The translations under genes and the position numbers were made by a program. 64,000 bases of DNA from Heyndrickxia acidicola (GTDB lineage: Bacteria; Bacillota; Bacilli; Bacillales; Bacillaceae_C), in contig NZ_KV440953.1 of NCBI RefSeq assembly GCF_001636425.1, positions 4,398,001 to 4,462,000 on the forward strand, in the 5' to 3' direction. Below, piece after piece: positions 1-8,865 of this stretch; the first letter of the stretch is position 1; each line of letters begins with the position of its first letter. The notes beneath the pieces are model-generated. The model ran no database searches. It had not been told where the DNA came from and saw only the letters and a list, made by a program, of their open reading frames with translations.

Positions 1-76
1 CGAAAAATAGTTTATAATGTTAGTTACTTATAAATGTTTTCTTTAAGATTGAGGAAAGCAGCTGGGAGGGACTAGA

Positions 77-349
77 ATGCCAGTCTACAACGTGATGGAA
101 GAAATGGTTCAAAATGTGCTGGATAAGTTTAAGGATCAGCTTCACCTAGCGTGCGATTGTGAGCGCTGTCTGGATGATGTGAAGGCCCTGTCTCTCAATC
201 ATTTGCCGCCGAAGTATGTTTCCAATGAAAAGCGGAGTCCTTTTGTACGGGTGGAATATACCGCAGATTATCAGGGCGTCGCCAATATTCTGAGTGCCGT
301 CACACAGGCAGCAGAGGTCGTTTCTAAAAACAAGCGCTGTAATAACTAG
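77..349 (+). CDS. comFB: Late competence development protein ComFB
   Basis: ComFB-family protein, encoded in Bacillus between the ComFA DNA-uptake ATPase and ComFC. Its molecular role in Bacillus is not settled, and cyanobacterial relatives have been linked to cyclic-dinucleotide binding. The 90-residue length fits the family. A conserved cysteine cluster CDCERC lies at residues 26-31 and one more Cys near the C terminus, which suggests zinc binding. The ATG at 77 follows GGGAGGGA at 64-71. A TATAAT hexamer at 13-18 may be a -10 box, but the window edge hides comFA if it is there. comFC and flgM, which usually follow, are absent: a terminator and a convergent efflux gene come next. Confidence 0.85.
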   Translation: MPVYNVMEEMVQNVLDKFKDQLHLACDCERCLDDVKALSLNHLPPKYVSNEKRSPFVRVEYTADYQGVANILSAVTQAAEVVSKNKRCNN

Positions 350-370
350 AGTTGATATCTTCACAAATAG

Positions 371-402
371 AAAGGCCCGCTCCAACCATGAGCGGACCTT
401 TT
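371..402. terminator. Bidirectional terminator between comFB and the RND gene
   Basis: Inverted repeat AAAGGcCCGCTC ... GAGCGGaCCTTTT with a 7-nt loop, T-rich on one side and A-rich on the other. It lies between two convergent genes and can stop transcription from both sides. Confidence 0.75.
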
Positions 403-406
403 CGCG

Positions 407-3400
407 TTAAGCTTCTATCCTCCGAATCCGTCCCCGCACCTTCGACTTATCCACAGAATTCCACAGCCAATGATAAATCGTCGGCACCACGAGAAGACTT
501 GTGAGTGTTGAGGTGATCATTCCGCCGACGACTACCAGCCCGAGCGACTGCGATATCAGCGTATCCGATTGGCCTGAAAATGTCAGGGGCAAGAGCGTTA
601 AAATGGTGGTGGCTGCCGTTACGAAAATCGGACGCACCCGGCTTGCTGTGCCCTCCAAGATTAAGCGCTGCAGCGGCCTGCCTTCATTTCGCAAGCGCTC
701 CAGCCGGTCGACCAGGACTATTCCGTTTGTCGCAACAATTCCAATCAGCATGACCAGTCCCACGAGAGCACCCAAATTCCAGGACTGTTTAAAGATTACT
801 AACAGGGCAACGGATCCGACCAGGGCAAACGGCAGGGATGACAGCACGGCAATTGGTGTCCGAATTCCTTTAAAGATGCTTGAAATGATGATTACCACAA
901 GCAGGATCGAGATGATGCCTGCAAAGCTGATTGACCAGATCATTTGCTCGACCTGCTGAGGGATGCCGCCGAATTCCACATGGATGCCTTTTGGCAACTG
1001 GAGCTTAACGAGGGTTTCGTTGATTTTTCCTGTCACTCCGTCGATATCATTCGTTAAAATATTCCCCGTTACAACCGCAATTGGCTGTCCGTCTTGTTCA
1101 CTCGTAATCGAAGCGGTATCTACGTTGAGGGAGGCAATGTCTTCAAGGCGTACCGTTTTTCCTGTTTTACTTTTAAATGAGACACGGCCAAGCTGCATGA
1201 GCCATTCCTGTTCAGGGTCCACGCCTTGGGCATAAGAAAGTGAAACAGCGGAAGGCTTGTGGAGCTCGATTGGCAGGGATGAAGTATTCTCAGTTGTCAA
1301 TTGAACATCCGCCTGCTTGTCGATAAAGGTTTCGAGCCGGTCGGCAATGGCCTGCCTGTCCAGTCCGAGTGCCTTTATTTTGTCATCGTTCAGCTCGACA
1401 GTGTAGTTCATTTGGTCCGCCTGTTCTCCATCACTGTATATTTGCAGGCCATTGATCATTTGCAGCTTTCCTTTTACAAGGCCTGCAGCCTTTGCGAGCT
1501 CTTGGGAACTGCCGCCGGATAACGTCAGCGTAACACGCGAATCATCGCCGGCAATTTGCTGGTTGGTGACCGTATAAATGGCGCCTGAATTCAGCTTTTT
1601 AATGTCATCCTTGATGAGAGCCGTCAGCTGGTCGACATTGACTCCCGGCTTCGGCGTGACGTACACATTGGCGACGTTCGGCTGCTGAATCCATCCGCCT
1701 GCCTGGTCAAAAACATCATCGAAAGCAGGAGTGAACGAGGAGCCGGCTGTGGATGCATACGTCTTAATTTCCTGATGCTGCTGAAGCAGCGATTCCAACG
1801 CACGCACATCTCCATTCACTTGATCGAGCGTTGAACCCTCCGGTGCCTCCACCTGGATATTCAAATCCTGGGCGTGTGTGCGCGGAAGCACGTTGACCGG
1901 AAGAAAAAACGCTCCGACAGCTGCTAAAACAAGGGCTGCAGCCATCCCGCCAAACCACCATTGGCGTTTCGGCCAGGCTTTTTGCAACAAGGGAATGGCC
2001 CATCGTTCCGTTTGGGGAGCCGCATTGAAAAAGCGATTCTTCCAGGTAAACGCAGCATACGGAGGCAGCACCAATAACGATACGACAAGCGAACAGACGA
2101 GCGAAATCGTAACGGCCCATGCCAGTCCGAAAAAGGCCTGCCCGACCATGGTGCCTGTTAAGGTTAAGGGCAGGTAGACGGCAATGGTAGTCAGAGTAGA
2201 GGAAACCACTGCAGGTACCATTTCTTTCACCGAAGCTGCCAAAAGGTCAAAGGAATAGCTGCCGTTTCGTTCAAGCCTGCGGTACATATTATCCAGCACA
2301 ACAATCGAGTCATCCACGACACGGCCCATTGCCACGATTAAGCCGGAAGCCGTTAAAAGGTTCAAGGTGATCCCCATGGCATAAAGGATGGAAACTGATG
2401 AGAGAAAGCAAATGGGAAGGGTAAAGGCAATCGCCAGCGTGGCGCGCCATTCCCGGAAAAAAAGGAAAACACAAAGCATCGAGAAGAAACAGCCGAGCAG
2501 GCCTTCTTTCCATAGTCCGTTAATGGCATGGGAAACGGTTTGGCCCTGGTTGGACAACACGGTCAGCTTTTCCTCAGGATGAGCCTGCTGATAGCTTTGG
2601 AGCTTTTTTTCTGCCTGCTGGCTAATCCTGGTGACATCGGCAGCACTTGTTTTATACAGATCCAGGATGACACTTGGCTTTCCGTTGGTTCGGGCTAACG
2701 TTTGAACATTGATCGGGCCTTTTTCAACCGATGCCACATCCTTTAAAAGGACTGATTTTTGGTTCGGCGTATGTATTACGGTATTTTCAAGCTCGGTTTT
2801 TTGGTCGGCTGTTCCTTTCACCTGAAGCTGGAGCTGAAGGTTTTTCGTCACGACCTTGCCCTCTGGTAAAAGACTCGTAGCGGTTTGCAGGGAGTTCTGT
2901 ACATCTTCAAAGCGAAGGCCATGCGCTAAAAGCTTTTGATTATCGAGTGTAATGAGGTAGCCTGTTTGGCCATTGCCGGTTGTATCGATTTTTTTGATTC
3001 CTTGAATCTGGCCGAGCTGCTGCAAAAGAGCGTCCGCGGTGCCGGTTCCTGACTCTGTTGTGGAGCTGATTTCCATGAACGGAAAAGAGTCCGAGCCGAT
3101 GCGGGTAATTTCCGGCTTGCTGGCACCCGCAGGAAGGGAAACCTGCTGTACAGCTGCTTGAATGTTTTTTTCCGCCTGGTCGATATTGGTGCTTTGCGGA
3201 AACGTAAGGCTTGCAAAAAGACCCTGCGGATAGTTGGTGGATTGAATGGACTCGAGGCCCTCTACTTCCTTTAAAGAGGCTAAAAGGCTCTCTTCCGCCT
3301 GGCTGACTGCGCCGTCCGTGCTTTCGGCAGGTGTTTTCCAGGTGACCATTAGAATGGGATTGTTGATTTGCGGGAGGTATTCTGTCTTCATTTGGCTGGC

Positions 3401-3487
3401 GGAATAAATCCCCCAAACAAATAAAAGGGCAACCATCACCGAAAGGAGGATTAACCGCTGGGAAAGGGCTTGAATGATTTTTTTCAT
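407..3487 (-). CDS. RND-family efflux transporter permease (AcrB/SwrC-like)
   Basis: Inner-membrane proton-driven exporter of the hydrophobe/amphiphile efflux RND family, similar in type to B. subtilis SwrC (YerP). About 1026 residues with an N-terminal TM segment (residues 8-30), a large extracytoplasmic porter loop, a central TM block, a second large loop and a C-terminal TM block. The proton-relay aspartate pair is visible in GRVVDDSIVVLDN in the fourth TM region. I prefer the ATG at 3487 over the TTG at 3490 because it sits 8 nt after GGAG. The gene lies 50-odd bp downstream of the phosphoesterase gene on the same strand and is probably co-transcribed with it. No membrane-fusion partner is visible. 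The substrate is unknown; surfactant-like or antimicrobial compounds are usual for the family. Confidence 0.88.
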   Translation of the reverse strand: MKKIIQALSQRLILLSVMVALLFVWGIYSASQMKTEYLPQINNPILMVTWKTPAESTDGAVSQAEESLLASLKEVEGLESIQSTNYPQGLFASLTFPQSTNIDQAEKNIQAAVQQVSLPAGASKPEITRIGSDSFPFMEISSTTESGTGTADALLQQLGQIQGIKKIDTTGNGQTGYLITLDNQKLLAHGLRFEDVQNSLQTATSLLPEGKVVTKNLQLQLQVKGTADQKTELENTVIHTPNQKSVLLKDVASVEKGPINVQTLARTNGKPSVILDLYKTSAADVTRISQQAEKKLQSYQQAHPEEKLTVLSNQGQTVSHAINGLWKEGLLGCFFSMLCVFLFFREWRATLAIAFTLPICFLSSVSILYAMGITLNLLTASGLIVAMGRVVDDSIVVLDNMYRRLERNGSYSFDLLAASVKEMVPAVVSSTLTTIAVYLPLTLTGTMVGQAFFGLAWAVTISLVCSLVVSLLVLPPYAAFTWKNRFFNAAPQTERWAIPLLQKAWPKRQWWFGGMAAALVLAAVGAFFLPVNVLPRTHAQDLNIQVEAPEGSTLDQVNGDVRALESLLQQHQEIKTYASTAGSSFTPAFDDVFDQAGGWIQQPNVANVYVTPKPGVNVDQLTALIKDDIKKLNSGAIYTVTNQQIAGDDSRVTLTLSGGSSQELAKAAGLVKGKLQMINGLQIYSDGEQADQMNYTVELNDDKIKALGLDRQAIADRLETFIDKQADVQLTTENTSSLPIELHKPSAVSLSYAQGVDPEQEWLMQLGRVSFKSKTGKTVRLEDIASLNVDTASITSEQDGQPIAVVTGNILTNDIDGVTGKINETLVKLQLPKGIHVEFGGIPQQVEQMIWSISFAGIISILLVVIIISSIFKGIRTPIAVLSSLPFALVGSVALLVIFKQSWNLGALVGLVMLIGIVATNGIVLVDRLERLRNEGRPLQRLILEGTASRVRPIFVTAATTILTLLPLTFSGQSDTLISQSLGLVVVGGMITSTLTSLLVVPTIYHWLWNSVDKSKVRGRIRRIEA

Positions 3488-3542
3488 CAATAATTCTCCT
3501 TTTCATTGGGAGAGAGCCCCCTAAAAGGAGGCTCCTCATGTG

Positions 3543-5909
3543 TTATTGGTTTTGCTGGTTGAGCTTTGGCATTTTTTTGCCCTTCATGGTTTTTTCCCAT
3601 AAGACCTTGTTCAATTGTGTTTCGTTGGCATGGTCGGCACGGGAGAAATCAAGCTTGTTTGAAATTTGGGCGCCAGGCGTGTTGACACCGTTTTTCTGCG
3701 TCAGTGAAATTTTTGGTTCTTCATGATTGTAGACTGTGAAGTCCGACTTGTTTGTAAAAGAATTGAACATCGGTACAGCGGATGCATCGAATTGGGACAT
3801 CGGCTTCATGCCCAGGATCAGCTCCATGGAACGGATCATCGAAGTGGTATCGTAGAAGGTGCTGTCCACTTTTCCTGTTTGCGTATATGGGCTTATGACA
3901 AGCGATTCGGTTCGATGTGCATCCACATGATCCCAACCGTTTTGAGCATCGTCCTCGGTGATAAAGATAGCGGTGTCCTTCCAGTATTTCGAGTGGCTGA
4001 CCGCGTCGACCAGCCTTCCAACCGCTTCATCATTTTGCGCCACCATCGATTCAGGTGTTAAGGCGCCTACCTTTGTGCCGTAAGTATGGTCATTTCCGAA
4101 GCGGACGATTTCCATTTGCGGCAGGTTGTCATTTTTTACAAAATCATTGAATTCCTTTTCCCATTCGGATTGGCGGCCAAGGTCAGAAAGATCAAGGTTC
4201 CAGCCGGCGAAATTCGGGTCAAAACGGTCGCCGATGCTTGGATCTGTTGCCACCCATTGCTTCTTAGTTGGGTCGAAGTTCGTGAACTCTCCGTAGTCGC
4301 GGAAGGAAACCCCGGAGCGTTGAGCATCATCCCATAGGAAACCTGCTTTTGGATAGGCGCTTTGATTGTCGCCTTCAAAGTCATAGCCGCGGTTTCGTCC
4401 TGAATAGTTTGCCATCCAGTTCTTTTCCACATAATCGTTCGCGATGGCACCTGTTGCCCAGTTGTGGCCTTGTGCACTGATTTCTGCATTGGCATAGAAA
4501 TTGTCGAGTGTGACAAACTGGTTTGCTAGCTTGTGCAGGTTAGGGGTCACGTTTTTGCCAAAGCCGGTTAAGCTAGGGTCGCCGTTTCCTTTTCCTAAAT
4601 CGCCAAACACCTGGTCGTAGGTGCGATTTTCTTTAATGATATAGATGACGTGCTTGATCGGTGACTTCCCGGATGGTGTGAACGGAATCGGATTATTGCC
4701 GCTTTTGCTTGCCTTTTCGTTTTCATCCATATTCTGCTGAACCTGCTTCGTGTAGCGGGTGAGCTGGCGGCTATCCGGCGTATTGATGACAGAAAGGGTG
4801 CCTTCAATCATGCTGCCGATATACTGTCCCTGATCATTGGGACCGGCGCCCAGCCCTTTGGCATTGGTGACCATCAGTTTATTGTGATTCTGGTAGACGC
4901 CAGTTGGATACCAGGCCGTTGGAATTAGCCCTTTAACCTTTGCCTTCTTCGCTGAAAGGTCGACAACCGCTACATCGTTATTGCCGGCATTGGCGACATA
5001 AAGGGTTTTGCCGTCCTTTGATACAGTCAAAGCGTCCGGCTGGCTTCCAGTTTCCTTTTGTTGAAAAGGTTTAAGGTTCAGTGTTTGTACCACGTTTTGC
5101 GACTGGCCATTGATAATCGATACAGAATCGTCATCTGTATTGGTTACATAGATATCGCCTGTTAGCGGGTTTTCCGCAATGGCATTTGGATGAAGGCCTG
5201 TCGTGATGGTTTTCTTCACCTGCAGGGTGGCAGGATCCAGAACCGTTACGCTGCTTTCACCCCAGTTGGTGACATAAAGATTTTTGCCATCCTTTGTAAG
5301 GAAAGCGGAATATGGATTTTTTCCAACCGAAACGGTTTGGGCAATCTTTCCGGTGGCAATATCTACCTTGGACACCGAGTTATCCAGATTGTTGGCGACA
5401 TAAAGGGAAGTGCCGTCTGGAGACACAGAGATGCCGGCAGGATAGAAGTTTGAGTTTTTGGTATCGGTTAACATGATCGGACTTTTCTCAAAAAGGTGTC
5501 CGCCGGAAAAGCGGTATTGACGAATCTTGTTGTTGCCGCCTGCTGAGGCATATAGCGTTTTCCCGTCAGGACTGAATGCAACGCCAAGATATAAGGATTC
5601 TGGGGATGTGTATTCAGCGGTGTGGACGATTTTATTCGTTTTTGTATCGACGACCTGGAGGGATTGCGTTCCCTGGCCGTCATTCGAGACAACGAAATAC
5701 CGGCCATCCGGACTCAATGCCCCGCCCATGGGAAAATCGCCAAGCTTGATTTGTTGACCGGCTGGGGTTAAGGCGGTATTATGCGGGGTAATCCCTGTAT
5801 TCATCCCCTTGGGACCGGGCGTGCGGCTCATGTGCATCGCTGCATAGGCAGAACTGGTAGTAAGTGTAAGGGCAGCCACAGCGGCAGCAATTACAGTCTT
5901 TCGTTTCAT
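3543..5909 (-). CDS. Secreted YncE-like beta-propeller / phosphoesterase fusion protein
   Basis: 788-residue exported protein. An N-terminal signal peptide (MKRKTVIAAAVAALTL, then AYA) is followed by seven or so YVTN/YncE-type beta-propeller repeats at roughly residues 50-390 (for example GTSLYVANNLDNSVSKVD). A phosphoesterase domain of the alkaline-phosphatase superfamily (PF04185 type, as in phospholipase C/acid phosphatases) covers roughly 415-760. Motifs seen are HVIYIIKENRTYDQVFGDLG at the domain start, GHNWATGAI, and EDDAQNGWDHVDAHRT with metal-ligand Asp/His residues. The likely role is release of phosphate from an extracellular ester; the substrate cannot be read from sequence. The ATG at 5909 has AGAAGGAG upstream. 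A candidate Pho box lies 60-85 bp upstream. It is the first gene of a probable two-gene unit with the RND pump. Confidence 0.85.
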   Translation of the reverse strand: MKRKTVIAAAVAALTLTTSSAYAAMHMSRTPGPKGMNTGITPHNTALTPAGQQIKLGDFPMGGALSPDGRYFVVSNDGQGTQSLQVVDTKTNKIVHTAEYTSPESLYLGVAFSPDGKTLYASAGGNNKIRQYRFSGGHLFEKSPIMLTDTKNSNFYPAGISVSPDGTSLYVANNLDNSVSKVDIATGKIAQTVSVGKNPYSAFLTKDGKNLYVTNWGESSVTVLDPATLQVKKTITTGLHPNAIAENPLTGDIYVTNTDDDSVSIINGQSQNVVQTLNLKPFQQKETGSQPDALTVSKDGKTLYVANAGNNDVAVVDLSAKKAKVKGLIPTAWYPTGVYQNHNKLMVTNAKGLGAGPNDQGQYIGSMIEGTLSVINTPDSRQLTRYTKQVQQNMDENEKASKSGNNPIPFTPSGKSPIKHVIYIIKENRTYDQVFGDLGKGNGDPSLTGFGKNVTPNLHKLANQFVTLDNFYANAEISAQGHNWATGAIANDYVEKNWMANYSGRNRGYDFEGDNQSAYPKAGFLWDDAQRSGVSFRDYGEFTNFDPTKKQWVATDPSIGDRFDPNFAGWNLDLSDLGRQSEWEKEFNDFVKNDNLPQMEIVRFGNDHTYGTKVGALTPESMVAQNDEAVGRLVDAVSHSKYWKDTAIFITEDDAQNGWDHVDAHRTESLVISPYTQTGKVDSTFYDTTSMIRSMELILGMKPMSQFDASAVPMFNSFTNKSDFTVYNHEEPKISLTQKNGVNTPGAQISNKLDFSRADHANETQLNKVLWEKTMKGKKMPKLNQQNQ

Positions 5910-5965
5910 TTCGACAACTCCTTCTCATTGCTTGTATGTACTCCAATAAAATTGTAGAAGGATGA

Positions 5966-5993
5966 TGTAAACAAGATATATCGGAAATGTTAA
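5966..5993 (-). promoter_or_regulatory. Candidate PhoP box upstream of the phosphoesterase
   Basis: Read on the minus strand there is TTAACA, 5 nt, GATATA, 5 nt, TTTACA. This is an 11-bp-period direct repeat with two good matches and one poor match to the TT(A/T)ACA units that PhoP recognises in Bacillus. It precedes a secreted phosphoesterase gene. The assignment is inference from spacing and context. Confidence 0.35.
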
Positions 5994-6152
5994 GAATTGA
6001 ATAATCTTTTTAAGGAAAAATACCTGTGTCTTTGGACGTTGTTATAGAGTGGTTTTTGCTATTAATAAGCCGTTTGTTCTATTTACATGGTTGTCTTTTA
6101 TGTAATTTTTTCCTAAAAAGGGCAGATTTATTATGATAGTCACAGAAAGAAA

Positions 6153-6779
6153 ATGGATGAACGTTGGAAAGGAGTTTTTAAAATCGATCCTATAGTCCCG
6201 TCTCTGCCTCTTCCAAAGGAATTTTACCAGCAGCCGACACTCGAGCTTGCTCAGTCTCTTCTTGGCTGTTTATTGATCCATCAAACACAGGAGGGTGTGT
6301 TATCCGGCTATATTGTCGAGACCGAGGCGTACCGGGGGCCGATGGACCGGGCAGCCCACAGCTTTGGGAATCGGAGGACCAAACGCACTGAGATTATGTT
6401 TTCTGAAGCAGGGCTTGTCTACACCTATACGATGCACACGCATTGTTTGCTGAATATTGTCAGTGCAGGAATCGACGAGCCGGAAGCTGTCCTGATCCGG
6501 GCAGTGGAGCCTTTTACAGGTATCGATGAGATGTATAAAAGAAGAAAGGTGCCCGTTGAAAAAAATTTAACGAATGGTCCAGGCAAATTGACCAAAGCGC
6601 TTGGCATTCAGATGAGCGACTACGGTCATCCCATCTATGAACCGCCTCTTTATATCGCCAAGGGCAATACGCCAGCTGCTATTTCTGCAGGGCCTCGGAT
6701 AGGCATCGATAACACAGGGGAGGCCAGGGAGTATCCGTGGAGGTATTGGGTAACCGGGAACCGATTTGTGTCGAGGTAA
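6153..6779 (+). CDS. 3-methyladenine DNA glycosylase (AAG/MPG family)
   Basis: Base-excision repair glycosylase that removes alkylated purines, equivalent to B. subtilis YxlJ. Family signatures are the N-terminal LAQSLLGCLL, IVETEAYRGPMDRAAHSFGNRRT (with the catalytic Glu-Ala-Tyr region), YTMHTHCLLNIV and NGPGKLTKALGI. The length of about 200 residues is normal. The start is uncertain. The ATG at 6153 has only a weak AGAAAGA close upstream, whereas a strong GGAAAGGAG at 6166-6174 lies inside the reading frame, 8 nt before an AUC codon at 6183. Initiation at AUC would give a protein starting DPIVPSLPLPKEF, which matches where this family normally begins. The gene is followed by a bidirectional terminator. 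Confidence 0.9.
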   Translation: MDERWKGVFKIDPIVPSLPLPKEFYQQPTLELAQSLLGCLLIHQTQEGVLSGYIVETEAYRGPMDRAAHSFGNRRTKRTEIMFSEAGLVYTYTMHTHCLLNIVSAGIDEPEAVLIRAVEPFTGIDEMYKRRKVPVEKNLTNGPGKLTKALGIQMSDYGHPIYEPPLYIAKGNTPAAISAGPRIGIDNTGEAREYPWRYWVTGNRFVSR

Positions 6780-6784
6780 TGAGT

Positions 6785-6818
6785 AAGAGGCTCTCTTTTG
6801 GAAAGAGAACCTCTTTTT
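6785..6818. terminator. Bidirectional terminator
   Basis: Inverted repeat AAGAGGcTCTCTTT tgg AAAGAGAaCCTCTTTTT between the convergent glycosylase and Gly-rich genes. Confidence 0.75.
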
Positions 6819-6845
6819 ACATGGAATCTATTATGATTTATTTTT

Positions 6846-7181
6846 TTACCAATAATATGGGTATGGAGGATAACCGTATCCATAACCGTAAGGAGGGTAA
6901 CCGTAGCCGTAGCCTCCGTATAAGGCTGGCCCCAGTAAGGCGCCTGCTGCCAATCCTCCTAAAAATGGGAAGCCAAAACCTCCGAATCCGAATCCTGGGC
7001 GTCCCCAGCCGAATCCCGGACGTCCCCATCCAAAACCAGGGCGTCCAAATCCGCCAAAGCCAAATCCAGGACGGCCAAAACCTCCAAAGCCGAATCCCGG
7101 ACGGCCAAAACCGCCGAATCCCGGTCTAATTCTTCTTTCATCGTCAAACGTTTCAGGTATTACTTGAAAATCTGGGTGCAT
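6846..7181 (-). CDS. Gly/Phe/Arg/Tyr-rich low-complexity protein
   Basis: I do not recognise a named family. The 111-residue product has a short polar N terminus (MHPDFQVIPETFDDERR) and about six tandem copies of a GFGRPGFGFGG-type unit at residues 20-65. A short hydrophobic Ala/Leu stretch (FPFLGGLAAGALLGPALYGG) follows, then a Tyr/Pro/Gly tail (YGYGYPPYGYGYGYPPYPYYW). Such composition is seen in Bacillus spore-coat or surface proteins, but no direct link is visible here. The ATG at 7181 follows GAGGAGGAAGA; the TTG one codon upstream is less likely. The DNA repeats give long spurious ORFs on the other strand. Confidence 0.7.
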   Translation of the reverse strand: MHPDFQVIPETFDDERRIRPGFGGFGRPGFGFGGFGRPGFGFGGFGRPGFGWGRPGFGWGRPGFGFGGFGFPFLGGLAAGALLGPALYGGYGYGYPPYGYGYGYPPYPYYW

Positions 7182-7334
7182 CAATCTTCCTCCTCATTTT
7201 TTCTATTCAGCTTTTTTAAAAAGCCTTGGATGCTTTATCAGCATTTTCACTAAATCATATGTCAATAGCCCGCAGGATTCTTGGGTATATGCCTTGTTTG
7301 CTAAAAAATTTAAATATTTTGTGAATCGATATGC

Positions 7335-7340
7335 TATAAT
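7335..7340 (+). promoter_or_regulatory. Extended -10 promoter element of the APH-fold gene
   Basis: TATAAT preceded by TGC gives TGnTATAAT, 34 bp before the probable start codon. No good -35 hexamer is present, as is usual with an extended -10. Confidence 0.5.
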
Positions 7341-7373
7341 CATTTCACTGTAGTAAAAAAGGAGGAGATGGGG

Positions 7374-8369
7374 ATGGAGAAAGCGGTGGATCAGCTTTTT
7401 ACAGAGGAAGTGAAAAAAGAGATACTGTCAAGGCTGCAGCTGGACCCTGAAATGAAAAAGCTAGGGGACTTTGAGAATTACGTTTTTGAGGTCTATCAGA
7501 AGGGGGTGCCGCAAATTCTGCGGGTTACGCACAGCTCCCATCGTTCAAAGGAAGAGCTTGAATCCGAGCTTGACTGGATTCAGTATTTACATAGAAACGG
7601 CATTCATATCCCCAATGTGATTGAGTCTGCAGAGGGCCATACGGTAGAGGCATTCAAAGCAGGAGATACGCATTTTTTTGCCAGTCTTTTCGAAAAAGCT
7701 GCCGGAAGCGGTGTGAAAGCTGAAGAGGCAGGCAAAGAGATGATTATCGCCTGGGGAAAAATGATTGGGAAAATGCACCGGATTACTAAGGATTACACTC
7801 CGCCAGCCGGAATAAAACCGCGCTACCAGTGGACGGATAATGACTTGCTGGATTTTGAAAAGTATTTTGACGGGGAAGATGCCCACCTGCTGGAGCATGC
7901 AAGAGAGATCGTCAGACAGATTGGCGAGCTTCCAGCCAACCGTGAATCGTTTGGCTTAATTCATTCGGATATCCATTTAGGAAACTTTTTTTATGATGGA
8001 AAAGAAATTCATGTCTTTGACTTTGATGATGCCTGTTATCATTATTTTGCTTCCGATATTGCCATCCCGCTTTATTACACAGCGACGTTTCGAGACTTCA
8101 AGGGGACCAGGGCAGAAAGGACTGCTTATGCAAAGGAGTTTATGGATGCCTTTTTAAGCGGCTATCGGGAGGAAAATGATCTGCCCGCTGAATATTTGGC
8201 TGCCATTCCGCTGTTTTTAAAGCTTCGTGATATTGATCTGTATGCGGTTTTAAATAAAAAGGTGGCACCGGAAGACCGGACAGAAAGAGTGAAGGAATGG
8301 ATGCTGCAGATAAAAGAGAGAATGGAAAAAAATGAGGCGCTCGTTGACTTGGATTTTGCCCTCGTCTAA
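7374..8369 (+). CDS. Aminoglycoside phosphotransferase (APH) / choline kinase-fold protein
   Basis: Cytosolic kinase-fold enzyme of about 331 residues. The catalytic loop is visible as GLIHSDIHLGNFFYD (Asp in HSD), followed by the metal-binding aspartate in IHVFDFDDACYHYFASDIA. These motifs define the APH family, whose members phosphorylate antibiotics, homoserine, choline or sugars; the substrate cannot be predicted. I chose the ATG at 7374 because AAAGGAGG (7358-7365) lies 8 nt upstream of it but only 2 nt upstream of the ATG at 7368. An extended -10 box is at 7335-7340. The gene stands alone between Gly-rich and flaG genes. Confidence 0.85.
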   Translation: MEKAVDQLFTEEVKKEILSRLQLDPEMKKLGDFENYVFEVYQKGVPQILRVTHSSHRSKEELESELDWIQYLHRNGIHIPNVIESAEGHTVEAFKAGDTHFFASLFEKAAGSGVKAEEAGKEMIIAWGKMIGKMHRITKDYTPPAGIKPRYQWTDNDLLDFEKYFDGEDAHLLEHAREIVRQIGELPANRESFGLIHSDIHLGNFFYDGKEIHVFDFDDACYHYFASDIAIPLYYTATFRDFKGTRAERTAYAKEFMDAFLSGYREENDLPAEYLAAIPLFLKLRDIDLYAVLNKKVAPEDRTERVKEWMLQIKERMEKNEALVDLDFALV

Positions 8370-8456
8370 CTTTGGATTATTTTATCTTAGGTATAAAGAC
8401 TCATAAAAAACCTCCGATATCAGAATAGAAAGAAAAATCACAAAGGAGCTTACGAG

Positions 8457-8816
8457 ATGATGAATCGTGTTCAGGGGCCGTCAGCCTCCATTGCCGTTCA
8501 ATCAAATCCGGCTCAAAGTCAGAACAGCCAGGGAAAAACAGCTGATCCGGTTTCAGCAGCACCCGGGGATAAGGGAGACGGAACCAAAAATACCAAGGAG
8601 AATGTCCAAAAAGTAGTGGACGCTCTGAATAAATTTGTTTCTGCTTCCAGCACCCATATTCAGTTCAAGTTTCATGAAAAGCTGAAAGAGTACTACGTAA
8701 CAATCGTCAATGACCAGACCAATCAGGTGGTCCAGGAAATCCCCTCAAAAAAGCTTCTTGATATCTATGCTGCGATGAACGATTATCTTGGCATGATTAT
8801 GGATAAGAAGGTGTAG
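8457..8816 (+). CDS. flaG: Flagellar protein FlaG
   Basis: 119-residue FlaG-family protein (B. subtilis YvyC). The Ser/Gln/Asn-rich N terminus is followed by the conserved C-terminal half FKFHEKLKEYYVTIVNDQTN and VVQEIPSKKLLDIYAAMNDY. FlaG proteins influence filament length. In B. subtilis the gene lies between hag and fliD-fliS-fliT, with hpf after them. Here hag, fliD, fliS and fliT are missing on both sides and hpf follows after a 348-bp gap, so this is an orphan remnant of the flagellar block or the rest lies elsewhere. AAAGGAG lies upstream of the ATG pair at 8457/8460. Confidence 0.88.
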   Translation: MMNRVQGPSASIAVQSNPAQSQNSQGKTADPVSAAPGDKGDGTKNTKENVQKVVDALNKFVSASSTHIQFKFHEKLKEYYVTIVNDQTNQVVQEIPSKKLLDIYAAMNDYLGMIMDKKV

Positions 8817-8828
8817 AGGAAGACGGCG

Positions 8829-8865
8829 GAAAGGCCTGTGTGTGGGGAGCATGCGGGCTTTTTAG
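8829..8865 (+). terminator. Probable terminator after flaG
   Basis: AAAGGCCTGTGTG pairs with CATGCGGGCTTT through a stem with G-U pairs and one bulge, followed by TTTTT. The stem is imperfect. The rest of the gap up to 9164 shows no gene, repeat or clear promoter. Confidence 0.45.

Noticed and set aside
6838-7147. ORFs overlapping the Gly-rich gene in other frames
   Set aside because: They are by-products of the repetitive codons; only the frame ending at 6846 has a ribosome site and a sensible start.
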